Below, one piece after another: positions 1 to 5,725 of a stretch of DNA of 8,028 bases. A model generated the notes under the pieces. The model was not told the origin of the DNA. It searched no databases and was given only the letters and a program-made list of their open reading frames with translations. Positions within the stretch are counted from its first letter, which is position 1. The number at the start of each line of letters is the position of its first letter. This DNA comes from Pseudomonadota bacterium (GTDB lineage: Bacteria; Desulfobacterota; Desulfovibrionia; Desulfovibrionales; Desulfovibrionaceae). Both the position numbers and the translations under genes were made by a program. Location: assembly GCA_018822065.1 (NCBI GenBank), contig JAHJKV010000042.1:1-8028 (forward strand), read 5' to 3'.

Positions 1-132
1 AAGGGACTGACCGTCCTGGGTGTTATGAACGAGCCGCCCATATGGTTCACCGGCCTGGTCTTCCTGGTCATACTGACGACCGTGGTCACTGCGATCTTCC
101 GCTGGAACGCCGCCAACAAGCGCGCGGCCTAA
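1..132 (+). CDS. C-terminal tail of a membrane protein (partial, 5' end outside window)
   Basis: Frame 1 is open from the first base to a TAA at 130-132, giving a 43-residue tail. It contains one clear hydrophobic helix (about residues 14-34, beginning PPIWFTGLVFLVIL) followed by a positively charged end (RWNAANKRAA). By the positive-inside rule this suggests a cytoplasmic C-terminus after a last transmembrane segment. The next gene starts 19 bases downstream on the same strand with its own strong ribosome binding site, so the two are very likely co-transcribed and may form one membrane complex or transporter. The family cannot be named from this fragment. Confidence is high that it is coding, low for function. 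Confidence 0.75.
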   Translation, partial: KGLTVLGVMNEPPIWFTGLVFLVILTTVVTAIFRWNAANKRAA

Positions 133-150
133 CGCTGCAAGGAGATAAAT

Positions 151-576
151 ATGTTCAATGAACTTAAAATGCCTAAAGCACAGGTAGTTTATGGCGACAT
201 CGTCTATTCCCTGACCATCGTGGCAGCCCTGTTGTGCATGGTCGGCCCCTTGATGGCTGTCATGAATATCGACAATAACGTCTGCAATCCACATTATCTG
301 TTTTCCGCCATATGGGAAGGAAAGGACGCGATGCAGGTTTGGGCCGCAGGCGGCACGGAATTCCCCGGCGGCCACTTCTGGATTAACAACATCACCAAGG
401 GTGACGGCCTGACTCAATTCGGCCTGGTCCTCGGCGGCAGCGTGGCTCTGCCCGCTCTGTTGGGAGCCGCCGTGTTCCACCTGAAGGACAAGATGTACCT
501 GTGGGTTGGCATGAGCCTTTGGGTTAGCTTCCTGATCGCGGTATCTGCTACAGGCGTTGTGAGCCTGGGCCACTAA
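151..576 (+). CDS. Three-helix integral membrane protein of unknown function
   Basis: This is a 141-residue protein starting at an ATG preceded by AAGGAG (139-144) at good spacing. Three hydrophobic segments are visible: about residues 15-38, 88-110 and 115-138. Between the first and second lies a hydrophilic stretch of about 48 residues with one Cys (C45), several aromatic residues and Gly-rich turns (GGTEFPGGHFW). This is probably an extracytoplasmic loop, or a re-entrant or ligand-contacting region. There is no cleavable signal peptide. It follows a membrane-protein gene by 19 bases and is followed by a terminator, so it is the last gene of its operon. I do not recognise the family. A small accessory subunit of a permease is plausible (inference). 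It converges on the universal stress gene. Confidence 0.85.
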   Translation: MFNELKMPKAQVVYGDIVYSLTIVAALLCMVGPLMAVMNIDNNVCNPHYLFSAIWEGKDAMQVWAAGGTEFPGGHFWINNITKGDGLTQFGLVLGGSVALPALLGAAVFHLKDKMYLWVGMSLWVSFLIAVSATGVVSLGH

Positions 577-614
577 CGGAACAGCCTCGCAGCTCTATCC
601 TAAACCAAAGAACA

Positions 615-640
615 GGCCGGGCAGATATATCTGCCCGGCC
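615..640. terminator. Perfect palindromic intrinsic terminator between convergent genes
   Basis: A 26-base perfect palindrome (GGCCGGGCAGAT-AT-ATCTGCCCGGCC when split at its centre) sits 38 bases after the plus-strand membrane gene. TTCTTCTT follows it on the plus strand. On the minus strand the stem is followed by TGTTCTTTGG, a weaker U-rich tail. It can therefore end the plus-strand operon well and may also end the minus-strand stress-protein operon, whose expected stop lies 33 bases away. Confidence 0.85.
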
Positions 641-672
641 TTCTTCTTGATCAAAAAACATGGTCGGTCATG

Positions 673-735
673 CTAGGTGGGGATTACCAGCACAGGGCAA
701 GGCGCTATCTCCATCACCCGTTCCGTTGTGGATCC
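673..735 (-). pseudogene. Out-of-frame C-terminal end of the universal stress protein
   Basis: In the neighbouring reading frame the minus strand encodes GSTTERVMEIAPCPVLVIPT and then TAG (673-675). This is the standard last part of a UspA domain: the G(S/T) end of the ATP loop, a helix and the final CPVLVIP beta strand. Adding one G to the GG at 734-735 (CC on the plus strand) joins it perfectly to the upstream ...SHLLM. It is a displaced part of the stress gene, not a separate gene. It may be a true mutation or a one-base sequencing or assembly error. Confidence 0.85.
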
Positions 736-1547
736 ATCAGCAAATGCGACAGCCCAGTCCTGCCATGGGAGCCCATGACGATAAATCCTGCACCATGGTC
801 TTTGGCGGCCTTGGCGATTGCGGCATAGGGTTCGTTGGACAAAACGAACACCTTGGCCTTGACGCCCAAGGGTTCGACTATGGACAGAGCGCTTTCCGCC
901 CACTTTCTCGCCTCTTCAAGCGACAATTCGGAACGCAAACTGCTCATGGGGTCGTTTTCAGCTCCTTCGGGCATGGCGGCCACCGATACGATGAGCAAGG
1001 GTTGGCCGGACTGGCTAGCCTGCTGTGCGGCGACCTCGATAGCCCTGGTGCCGTAGGCCGATCCGTCCGTGGGAGCCAGCACTGGGCCGTCGTTCAGAGG
1101 GACGCCTTCCGGAATAAGAAGCACGTTCCGCCCGGCCGTGCCAATGACCCTCGAAGTCGTAGATCCGACCAGTCTGCGTTGCAATTGACCCGCGTTCCTG
1201 GCTCCCATGACGATCAGGGAAGCGTTGGCTTGGTTGGCATACTCCACTAGCCGCTCGTAGGGCCTGCCTTCACTTATCAGGCGGACGGTCAACTCGACTC
1301 CCTTCGCGGATGCTTCAGCGGTAAGGGTATCAAGATGCGCTTGCAGGTTCCGGGCGACTTCAAACCTTTGCTTCTCCAAGCGATCAAGAACTTCGGCCGT
1401 GGCGTCGTAGATGAGAATTTCTCGTGGAAGAACAGCTACGGCGGCCAGGGAGCCGCCTGCGGACATCCGGCCAAGAACCTGCCTAAAGGCATGCAGTGAC
1501 GCCTCTGAACCGTCGATTCCGCAAACAACTGATGCATACATATCCAT
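714..1547 (-). CDS. Tandem UspA universal stress protein, C-terminus altered by a frameshift
   Basis: As read, the gene encodes 277 residues with two UspA folds. Domain 1 (about 1-148) starts with the usual beta strand and Asp (VVCGIDGS, D12) and ends in a G-x2-N-x9-G-S loop (G115, N118, G128, S129), where the second Gly is replaced by Asn. Domain 2 (about 152 to the end) starts VLAPTDGS and reaches the canonical ATP loop GSHGRTGLSHLLM. It then breaks off into DPQRNG and a stop. The missing end is present in another frame (673-735), so one base appears lost near 734-735. The restored protein would be 291 residues. UspA proteins are cytoplasmic nucleotide-binding proteins of stress and energy limitation. 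The start has a good ribosome site (CAGGAG, about 1553-1558 on the opposite strand); Met3 is a weaker alternative. It lies 60 bases after the kinase-like gene, probably in one transcript. Confidence 0.88.
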   Translation of the reverse strand: MDMYASVVCGIDGSEASLHAFRQVLGRMSAGGSLAAVAVLPREILIYDATAEVLDRLEKQRFEVARNLQAHLDTLTAEASAKGVELTVRLISEGRPYERLVEYANQANASLIVMGARNAGQLQRRLVGSTTSRVIGTAGRNVLLIPEGVPLNDGPVLAPTDGSAYGTRAIEVAAQQASQSGQPLLIVSVAAMPEGAENDPMSSLRSELSLEEARKWAESALSIVEPLGVKAKVFVLSNEPYAAIAKAAKDHGAGFIVMGSHGRTGLSHLLMDPQRNG

Positions 1548-1607
1548 GAAGTCTCCTGAGTAAATCGCTATCTTTTCAAGATAACAGCAGCACTATGCCT
1601 GTTGATG

Positions 1608-2408
1608 TTAGAACGGTACGAAGGAGGATGCCATGACGCCAACATGAGCCTCTTGGATACCCTCGATGTCAGCGAGAATGCGCATCGCCATTCGAGCGGC
1701 GGCCTCCTCCTGAACAATGGAAGCCTCGACCTGGATGTAAGCCCGCCCGTCGCGAACGTTGGCCCGGACATCGGAAAACTTATCGAGCAAGGCGATCTCT
1801 ATATGGGAGGCCAAAGCCAAATCCGAAAGAACCGACTGCATACTTTCCGCAGACTCGGTCTTGAGAATGCGCGCCGCGTCCACGATGATCTGTGCGGCAC
1901 GGTCCACATCCATGTTATGCAGGTTCACGGACATGTCAAAGGATGAATTCTCGTCCGTCGCAGTGCCAAGGCTGGAATCAAGTTCATGGCGCTTGGCATC
2001 CTCGATACGAATGCGCCTTTGAGCTTCCTCGGGCGATATCTTAATCCTCCGCACCATTTCGCTCACCCGGTCTTCCATGTCGGCCACTAGGCGAACCTTG
2101 ATTACATTGGGGATTTCCGAAAGAAACAGATGACCCGCCAAGCCGTGATAGACCACGTTGTCGCTGAGCATTGTGTCATAGAATGCGCTCCGGTAGTAAG
2201 CCATATCCTTACGGCTGGCCACGGCGCTTATGGTCTTGTTGACCTCTATGCTGGACTTGAGCAGGCCAAAGGGCTCATTGAGCTTGTCCTGGACAGATTG
2301 GACCACACTGTCGGAACCGATGCATTCATAGCCAAGTTCCTGGGCCACCTTCTTGGCTATTTCCGCCCCGTGGCTGTAAGAGTCGCGTGATACTGTAATG
2401 ATACTCAT
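1608..2408 (-). CDS. Cytidylate-kinase-like protein with C-terminal BON-like domain
   Basis: This 266-residue soluble protein begins MSIITVSRDSYSHGAEIAKK, resembling the cytidylate-kinase-like family (Cytidylate_kin2 type), whose members usually read ITISRxxGSGGxxIAxxLA. The P-loop-like turn is degenerate: SYSHGAE replaces GSGG. Later family features are kept: a hydrophobic strand VIKVRLVADMEDRVSEMV (about 101-118), an ISPEEAQRRIRIEDAKR segment, and SFDMSVNLHNMDVDRAAQII (about 158-177). Residues about 195-266 form an alpha-beta-beta-alpha-beta pattern with a central RDGRAYIQVEA and IEGIQEAHVGV, resembling a BON domain. The start has AGGAGA at about 2414-2419. It lies first in a probable two-gene operon with the stress protein and behind a candidate sigma-54 promoter. 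True CMP kinase activity is doubtful; a nucleotide sensor or regulator of the stress response is possible (inference). Confidence 0.82.
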   Translation of the reverse strand: MSIITVSRDSYSHGAEIAKKVAQELGYECIGSDSVVQSVQDKLNEPFGLLKSSIEVNKTISAVASRKDMAYYRSAFYDTMLSDNVVYHGLAGHLFLSEIPNVIKVRLVADMEDRVSEMVRRIKISPEEAQRRIRIEDAKRHELDSSLGTATDENSSFDMSVNLHNMDVDRAAQIIVDAARILKTESAESMQSVLSDLALASHIEIALLDKFSDVRANVRDGRAYIQVEASIVQEEAAARMAMRILADIEGIQEAHVGVMASSFVPF

Positions 2409-2463
2409 TTCTATCTCCTTGTATGATTGAATTCAGGCCAACGCCTGGAGTCAACACACACCT

Positions 2464-2480
2464 TCCAAGTATCATGCCAA
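2464..2480 (-). promoter_or_regulatory. Candidate sigma-54 (-24/-12) promoter for the kinase-like/UspA operon
   Basis: The minus strand reads TTGGCATGATACTTGGA, against the sigma-54 consensus YTGGCACGrNNNTTGCW. The -24 element TTGGCA is intact and the spacing is right. The -12 element is TTGG rather than TTGC. The predicted start would fall near 2454, about 45 bases before the ATG at 2408. The gene for a sigma-54 activator ends just upstream, which makes it a natural target. The weak point is the last base of the -12 GC pair. Confidence 0.55.
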
Positions 2481-2669
2481 AACAAACCATCAAGGCAACA
2501 CGCTGAAATAACTAAATTATCCAAACAGCACTGATGTGTTCGGCGGAGCCGTGAATGTTGAATAATGCACCACGAGTCGTTGTTTGAGATATAATTCTTT
2601 AATAATATTAGTGATATATGGCAATATGATGCAGAACTCAACGCGTTGCAAAGTTAATCATCACGCTAG
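2481..2669. promoter_or_regulatory. Possible upstream activator region with small dyads and AT-rich segment
   Basis: This non-coding stretch lies between the candidate sigma-54 promoter and the end of the activator gene. It holds short dyads that could be half-site pairs for a Fis-type helix-turn-helix: CAACGCGTTG (2639-2648), ACGA-G-TCGT (2572-2580) and GTGAAT-N8-ATGCAC (2551-2570). Between the second and first is a very AT-rich segment (about 2582-2625) that could bend. The distances (about 70-180 bases before the promoter) suit an enhancer. No dyad is clearly repeated, so the assignment is weak. No GC-rich terminator for the activator gene is visible here, so read-through into the downstream pair is possible. 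Confidence 0.3.
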
Positions 2670-4142
2670 TCAATCCTCGTTCTCATACTTTTTCAGCTTG
2701 CGCCACAGGGAGGCCCGGTTAATGCCCAAAATCTTAGACGCTTCGTTTTTGTTGTTGCCCACGGCACTAAGCACACGCATGATGTGCTGGCGCTCAAGGT
2801 CAGCGAGGGAAAGCAACTCGGAGCCGTGCACTTCTGTGGAAACTACGCTGGTACGCAAGCGCTCGGGAAGATGGCGGCGTTCGACCGGGCCCGAGTCGCA
2901 AAGAATGGATGAGCGTTCCACGATGTTTTCCAGTTCACGAACATTACCCGGAAATCCGTAGTTGTTCAGGATGTCCAGCACTTCTTCGGAAAAGCCCTCG
3001 ATTTCCTTTCTCAGTTTTCGGCGATACTTGTGCAGAAAGAACCCGGCCAGCAGTTCGATATCGTCACGGCGCTCGCGCAGGGGGGGGATACGGATGGTAA
3101 AAATATTCAGGCGGTAGTAAAGGTCCTCGCGAAACCGCCCTTCGGATATACTCTTTTCCAAATCGCGATTGGTGGCCGCCAACACCCGCACATTCACCGC
3201 AATCTCACTGGTTGAACCGACCCTTATGACCGTCTTTTCCTGCAGTACCCGCAGTAATTGAGCCTGCATGGCCAGCGGAGTGTCGCCCACCTCGTCCAAC
3301 AGGATCGTTCCCCCGTCGGCAGCCTCGAAAAAGCCCTGCTTGACATGATGCGCGCCGGTGAAAGCCTCTTTGTCGTGGCCGAACAATTCGTTGGTCAGCA
3401 AGTCGGGGCTGAACGAACTGCAGTTAGCCGCCAGGAAGCGCCGGGAGGACCTTGGACTCAACGCATGAATTGTTCTGGCCACCAACTCCTTTCCAGTACC
3501 CGTTTCACCCAGTAACAGCACGGTGCAATCCATGGCGGCGACTTTGACGATGTCGTTCTTCAGGTTCTGCATTGGAGGGGCTTCGCCCACGATTTTGCCG
3601 AGCAGCGTTTCACGGGACGTAAGATCCTCGGGCACGAAGTCATGAGTTCTTCTCTCCAGGGCCTCTCCGGCGGCGAGATACTCTAGAGTGTTGGGCCAGG
3701 AGGTGGCAGCCTCGTCCGGAGGAATTATGATCACTCCTGAGCGACGACCGAAGTTGGAAAGATACTTCCAAAACGCCTCCATGGAATCCTTCTCGAAATA
3801 TCCGGCAGACAGCTCTCGAGTAGCCTGTTCGAGTTTCTGATCGCCGTGCCCTGTCAACAGCAAGGTCCTTAGATTCGGATCCTTCTCTTTGAGCCGGGCC
3901 ATGATTGTGAGCCCGTCCATGTCTGGCATGAACTGGTCCAGGATAACGAGATCGACACGGTTGTCGCTCGCCCGGCTCAAAGCTTCTTCGCCAGTCGTAG
4001 CGGTCAGAGTCTTATGGCCCTTGAGCTCAATGCGTTCTGTCAGTGAGGCAAGAAAATCGGGTTCGTCATCGACGACGAGGATCGTGAGTGCAGTTATATC
4101 ACTTAACATATCAGCATATTTCGCGTTCACTATAGTTACCAT
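2670..4142 (-). CDS. Sigma-54-dependent response regulator (NtrC type)
   Basis: This 490-residue cytoplasmic activator has three parts. The receiver (about 19-130) has acidic pair D25/D26, phosphoacceptor D69 (ILDQFMPDMDG), T97 and K118. The AAA+ domain (about 180-405) has Walker A GETGTGKE (212-219), Walker B TILLDE (279-284) and the arginine region RFREDLYYRLN. The C-terminal Fis-type helix-turn-helix (about 455-487) ends NNKNEASKILGINRASLWRK when read in parts. The sigma-54 contact loop is EAFTGA (259-264) instead of GAFTGA; F and T are kept. The receiver ends in YFEK..SMEAFW, like the double-receiver protein upstream, showing close kinship. No clear Shine-Dalgarno precedes the ATG at 4142. 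Met12 (4109) would give a more typical receiver start but also lacks a clear site, so the start is uncertain. It probably controls the kinase-like/UspA pair. Confidence 0.93.
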   Translation of the reverse strand: MVTIVNAKYADMLSDITALTILVVDDEPDFLASLTERIELKGHKTLTATTGEEALSRASDNRVDLVILDQFMPDMDGLTIMARLKEKDPNLRTLLLTGHGDQKLEQATRELSAGYFEKDSMEAFWKYLSNFGRRSGVIIIPPDEAATSWPNTLEYLAAGEALERRTHDFVPEDLTSRETLLGKIVGEAPPMQNLKNDIVKVAAMDCTVLLLGETGTGKELVARTIHALSPRSSRRFLAANCSSFSPDLLTNELFGHDKEAFTGAHHVKQGFFEAADGGTILLDEVGDTPLAMQAQLLRVLQEKTVIRVGSTSEIAVNVRVLAATNRDLEKSISEGRFREDLYYRLNIFTIRIPPLRERRDDIELLAGFFLHKYRRKLRKEIEGFSEEVLDILNNYGFPGNVRELENIVERSSILCDSGPVERRHLPERLRTSVVSTEVHGSELLSLADLERQHIMRVLSAVGNNKNEASKILGINRASLWRKLKKYENED

Positions 4143-4200
4143 CTTCGGCTAAAGGCCCAGCGCATATGAGGGTTTGCAGAATGCTTCAGTTCTTAAAAAG

Positions 4201-4246
4201 TGCGGCGCCAAAAAGCAAGAGGGGCGCCCCGAAGGGCGTCCCTCTT
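4201..4246 (-). terminator. UUCG-loop intrinsic terminator after the double-receiver gene
   Basis: Arms at 4217-4229 and 4234-4246 pair over 13 positions with a single G-T wobble. In the minus-strand transcript the loop is UUCG closed by C-G, an especially stable tetraloop. The stem is followed by GCTTTTTGG toward lower coordinates. It lies 22 bases after the double-receiver stop, so the sigma-54 activator gene probably depends on a separate promoter or on partial read-through. Confidence 0.8.
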
Positions 4247-4268
4247 CAGAGATTCGTCCCATCAGAGG

Positions 4269-5066
4269 TCATATTTCCTTTCCGTCGTCAATCTTTATGG
4301 CGTCATCCAGGTCTCCGCCCGTTGCCATGCCTGCCGCAGCCATGGTCTTTTCAAAGTGACGCAGCGCGCGACGCAGATGATTCCAAAAGCTACCCATGTC
4401 TGATTTCTCGAAGTAGGCCGTATTCAGCGACTCGGTAGCATTCCGCATCTTGTCGGATCCGTATCCAGTCAGGAGGATGGTTTCCAGCTTGGGCTGCAGC
4501 CCTTTGAGCTTGGTCACAACCTCCAGGCCGTCCATGTCTGGCAGCTTGAAATCAATGACCGCGAACGCGAATTCCGTTTCCGCAGCCTGGTGCAAGGCAT
4601 CCGTTGCGCTGAGAGCAGTGTGAACTTCGAATCCGTTGATCTTGATGCGTTCGGCAACAGTCTCCAAAAAGACAGGGTCGTCGTCGATGACCAGAACCGC
4701 CGGAAGTTTTGTCATGTTCTTGAGGAAGGCCCAGAATCCGCTCATCTCGTGCTTTTCGAAGTAGGTGGAATTCAGCGACTCGGTCGCCTGCTTGAGCTTG
4801 TTATCGCCATGGCCAGTAAGGAGGATGGTTCTAACATAAGGCTGGTTTTCTTTGATCTTGGTGATGACCATAAGGCCGTCCATGTCCGGCAGCTTGAGGT
4901 CGACCACGGCTAGGTGGATGGTGTGTTTAGCTGCGACTTCCAGTGCCTGGGCACCATTTTCAGCGGTCAAAACCTCAAAGCCCTTGAGGCGCACACGCTC
5001 GGCAATGGCTTCAAGAAATTGTGGCTCGTCGTCAACGAGCAAGATGGTCGTCTTACTTGCAGTCAT
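4269..5066 (-). CDS. Tandem double-receiver protein (REC-REC) with no output domain
   Basis: This 265-residue soluble protein has two receivers in tandem. REC1 (about 6-120) has D12/D13, phosphoacceptor D56 (VVDLKLPDMDG), T84 and K105. REC2 (about 122-232) has D128/D129/D130, D172 (VIDFKLPDMDG), T200 and K221. Both look able to accept phosphate. Aligned by eye they are about half identical at an exact 116-residue offset, mirrored by a 348-base direct repeat in the DNA, so one arose by tandem duplication. Both end YFEK..M..FW..L, a signature shared with the neighbouring sigma-54 activator, with no Pro after the conserved Lys. A short acidic, Gly-rich tail follows, with no known effector. It may act as a phosphate sink or relay between kinase and activator (inference). 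The start at 5066 has a good AAGGAGAG site. Confidence 0.9.
   Translation of the reverse strand: MTASKTTILLVDDEPQFLEAIAERVRLKGFEVLTAENGAQALEVAAKHTIHLAVVDLKLPDMDGLMVITKIKENQPYVRTILLTGHGDNKLKQATESLNSTYFEKHEMSGFWAFLKNMTKLPAVLVIDDDPVFLETVAERIKINGFEVHTALSATDALHQAAETEFAFAVIDFKLPDMDGLEVVTKLKGLQPKLETILLTGYGSDKMRNATESLNTAYFEKSDMGSFWNHLRRALRHFEKTMAAAGMATGGDLDDAIKIDDGKEI
4340..5048. repeat. Intragenic tandem duplication, period 348 bases
   Basis: The two receiver halves of the double-receiver gene repeat at the DNA level. For example AGGAGGATGG occurs at 4471 and 4819, and the segments around 4408-4481 and 4756-4829 are similar almost base for base in blocks such as TTCAGCGACTCGGT. The offset is 348 bases, or 116 codons, and the reading frame is kept throughout. 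Confidence 0.7.
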
Positions 5067-5292
5067 GTTCTCTCCTTAGGATTAATGGCTGGGCCCCCCG
5101 TTTCCAAGTACACGCTAGACGGCCACGTCCAGGACCAGAATACCACGGGAATACAACCTACAACACTCACAGATCTCCTGCCGGACACACTCGCACAGAA
5201 GAGTCAACTCCCTACCACTACATGAACTCATTTCAAAATGATTTTAATCAGTTGCAACATCTCTACGTAAAGCATATTCTTACTTTCAAAAG

Positions 5293-5321
5293 TTGCGTAC
5301 AATATGTACTTAAGATATAAA
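5293..5321 (+). promoter_or_regulatory. Candidate sigma-70 promoter for the receiver/kinase operon
   Basis: TTGCGT (5293-5298), a 17-base spacer and TATAAA (5316-5321) precede the ATG at 5363; the transcript would start near 5328. The dyad GTAC-AATAT-GTAC (5297-5309) overlaps the -35 element and spacer and could be an operator. The region is AT-rich, so chance matches are possible. Confidence 0.5.
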
Positions 5322-5340
5322 TATAAATAGCTAGTGTCAA
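5312..5340 (-). promoter_or_regulatory. Possible overlapping minus-strand promoter
   Basis: On the minus strand a perfect TTGACA (5335-5340) is followed after 17 bases by TATCTT (5312-5317). If used, it would drive the double-receiver gene with a leader of about 240 bases. It overlaps the plus-strand promoter almost completely, so the two would exclude each other. The -10 box is poor. Confidence 0.3.
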
Positions 5341-5362
5341 CAGCAGTAAGGTAGTTTAAACT

Positions 5363-5725
5363 ATGAAGCGAACGATTCTTCTCGTTGATGACGAAATCCA
5401 ATTCGTCGACTCCCTGGCTGAACGGCTAGAGCTTCGTGGCTTCGAAACGCTTGTTGCTTATGGAGGGCTCTCTGCTCTAGAACTGTTTTTGCAACATACC
5501 CCTTCCCTGGTCGTGCTGGATCTCCGCCTGCCCGACATTGACGGAGGGGAGGTGCTCAAGCGGATCAAGGAAATTGCCCCGGATGTCCGGGTGATCATCA
5601 TCACCGGACACGGCTCCGAGGACGACAGACTAGCTTGCATGACCTGCGGTGCAGACGGGTTCATGCGTAAGCCCCTGCACATCAAAAACCTTGTCGAAGC
5701 GCTATTGGACGGAGACGTACAATGA
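5363..5725 (+). CDS. Single-domain response regulator (CheY-like receiver)
   Basis: This 120-residue protein is one receiver and nothing else. It has acidic D9/D10, phosphoacceptor D53 (VVLDLRLPDIDG), T81 (IIITGHG) and K103 followed by Pro, so all catalytic positions are present. It has the ordinary KP ending, unlike the YFEK receivers on the other strand. Its stop overlaps the start of the membrane kinase by four bases (ATGA), so translation is coupled and the two probably work as a pair. With no output domain it likely relays phosphate, acts by protein contact, or serves as a sink for the kinase. The ribosome site before the ATG is weak, which may limit the amount made. Confidence 0.92.
   Translation: MKRTILLVDDEIQFVDSLAERLELRGFETLVAYGGLSALELFLQHTPSLVVLDLRLPDIDGGEVLKRIKEIAPDVRVIIITGHGSEDDRLACMTCGADGFMRKPLHIKNLVEALLDGDVQ

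Larger units (their letters stand above)
5067..5362. other. Divergent intergenic region
   Basis: This 296-base spacer separates the two divergent signalling operons. The part next to the double-receiver gene (5067-5220) is GC-richer, with no clear promoter. The part from 5221 to 5362 is AT-rich and holds the two overlapping promoter candidates. The first plus-strand gene has only a weak ribosome site (AAGG, 5349-5352 region). I see no RNA gene and no convincing small protein here. Confidence 0.6.

Noticed and set aside
660..1250. Open frame on the plus strand (196 codons)
   Set aside because: It runs antisense to the universal stress gene, whose protein has clear UspA motifs; the plus-strand translation shows no family features.
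1569..1583. Small hairpin TATCTT-TTC-AAGATA between the kinase-like and stress genes
   Set aside because: The stem is short and AT-rich with no U-tract suited to termination; more likely chance or at most a minor mRNA-processing element.
4195..4211. Possible sigma-54 promoter for the activator gene on the minus strand (TTGGCGCCGCACTTTTT)
   Set aside because: The -24 part fits, but the -12 part is TTTT with no GC, and the site overlaps the tail of the UUCG terminator.
5102..5118. Minus-strand CTAGCGTGTACTTGGAA, similar to the sigma-54 candidate before the kinase-like gene
   Set aside because: The -24 GG is absent and the spacing is one base short, so it is not a usable sigma-54 promoter.
5021..5320. 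Small plus-strand frames across the divergent spacer
   Set aside because: They begin inside the double-receiver gene on the other strand, lack ribosome sites and give low-complexity, unrecognisable proteins.
5354..5361. Palindrome GTTTAAAC just before the first receiver gene
   Set aside because: Eight bases in an AT-rich leader are expected by chance and no second copy is present.
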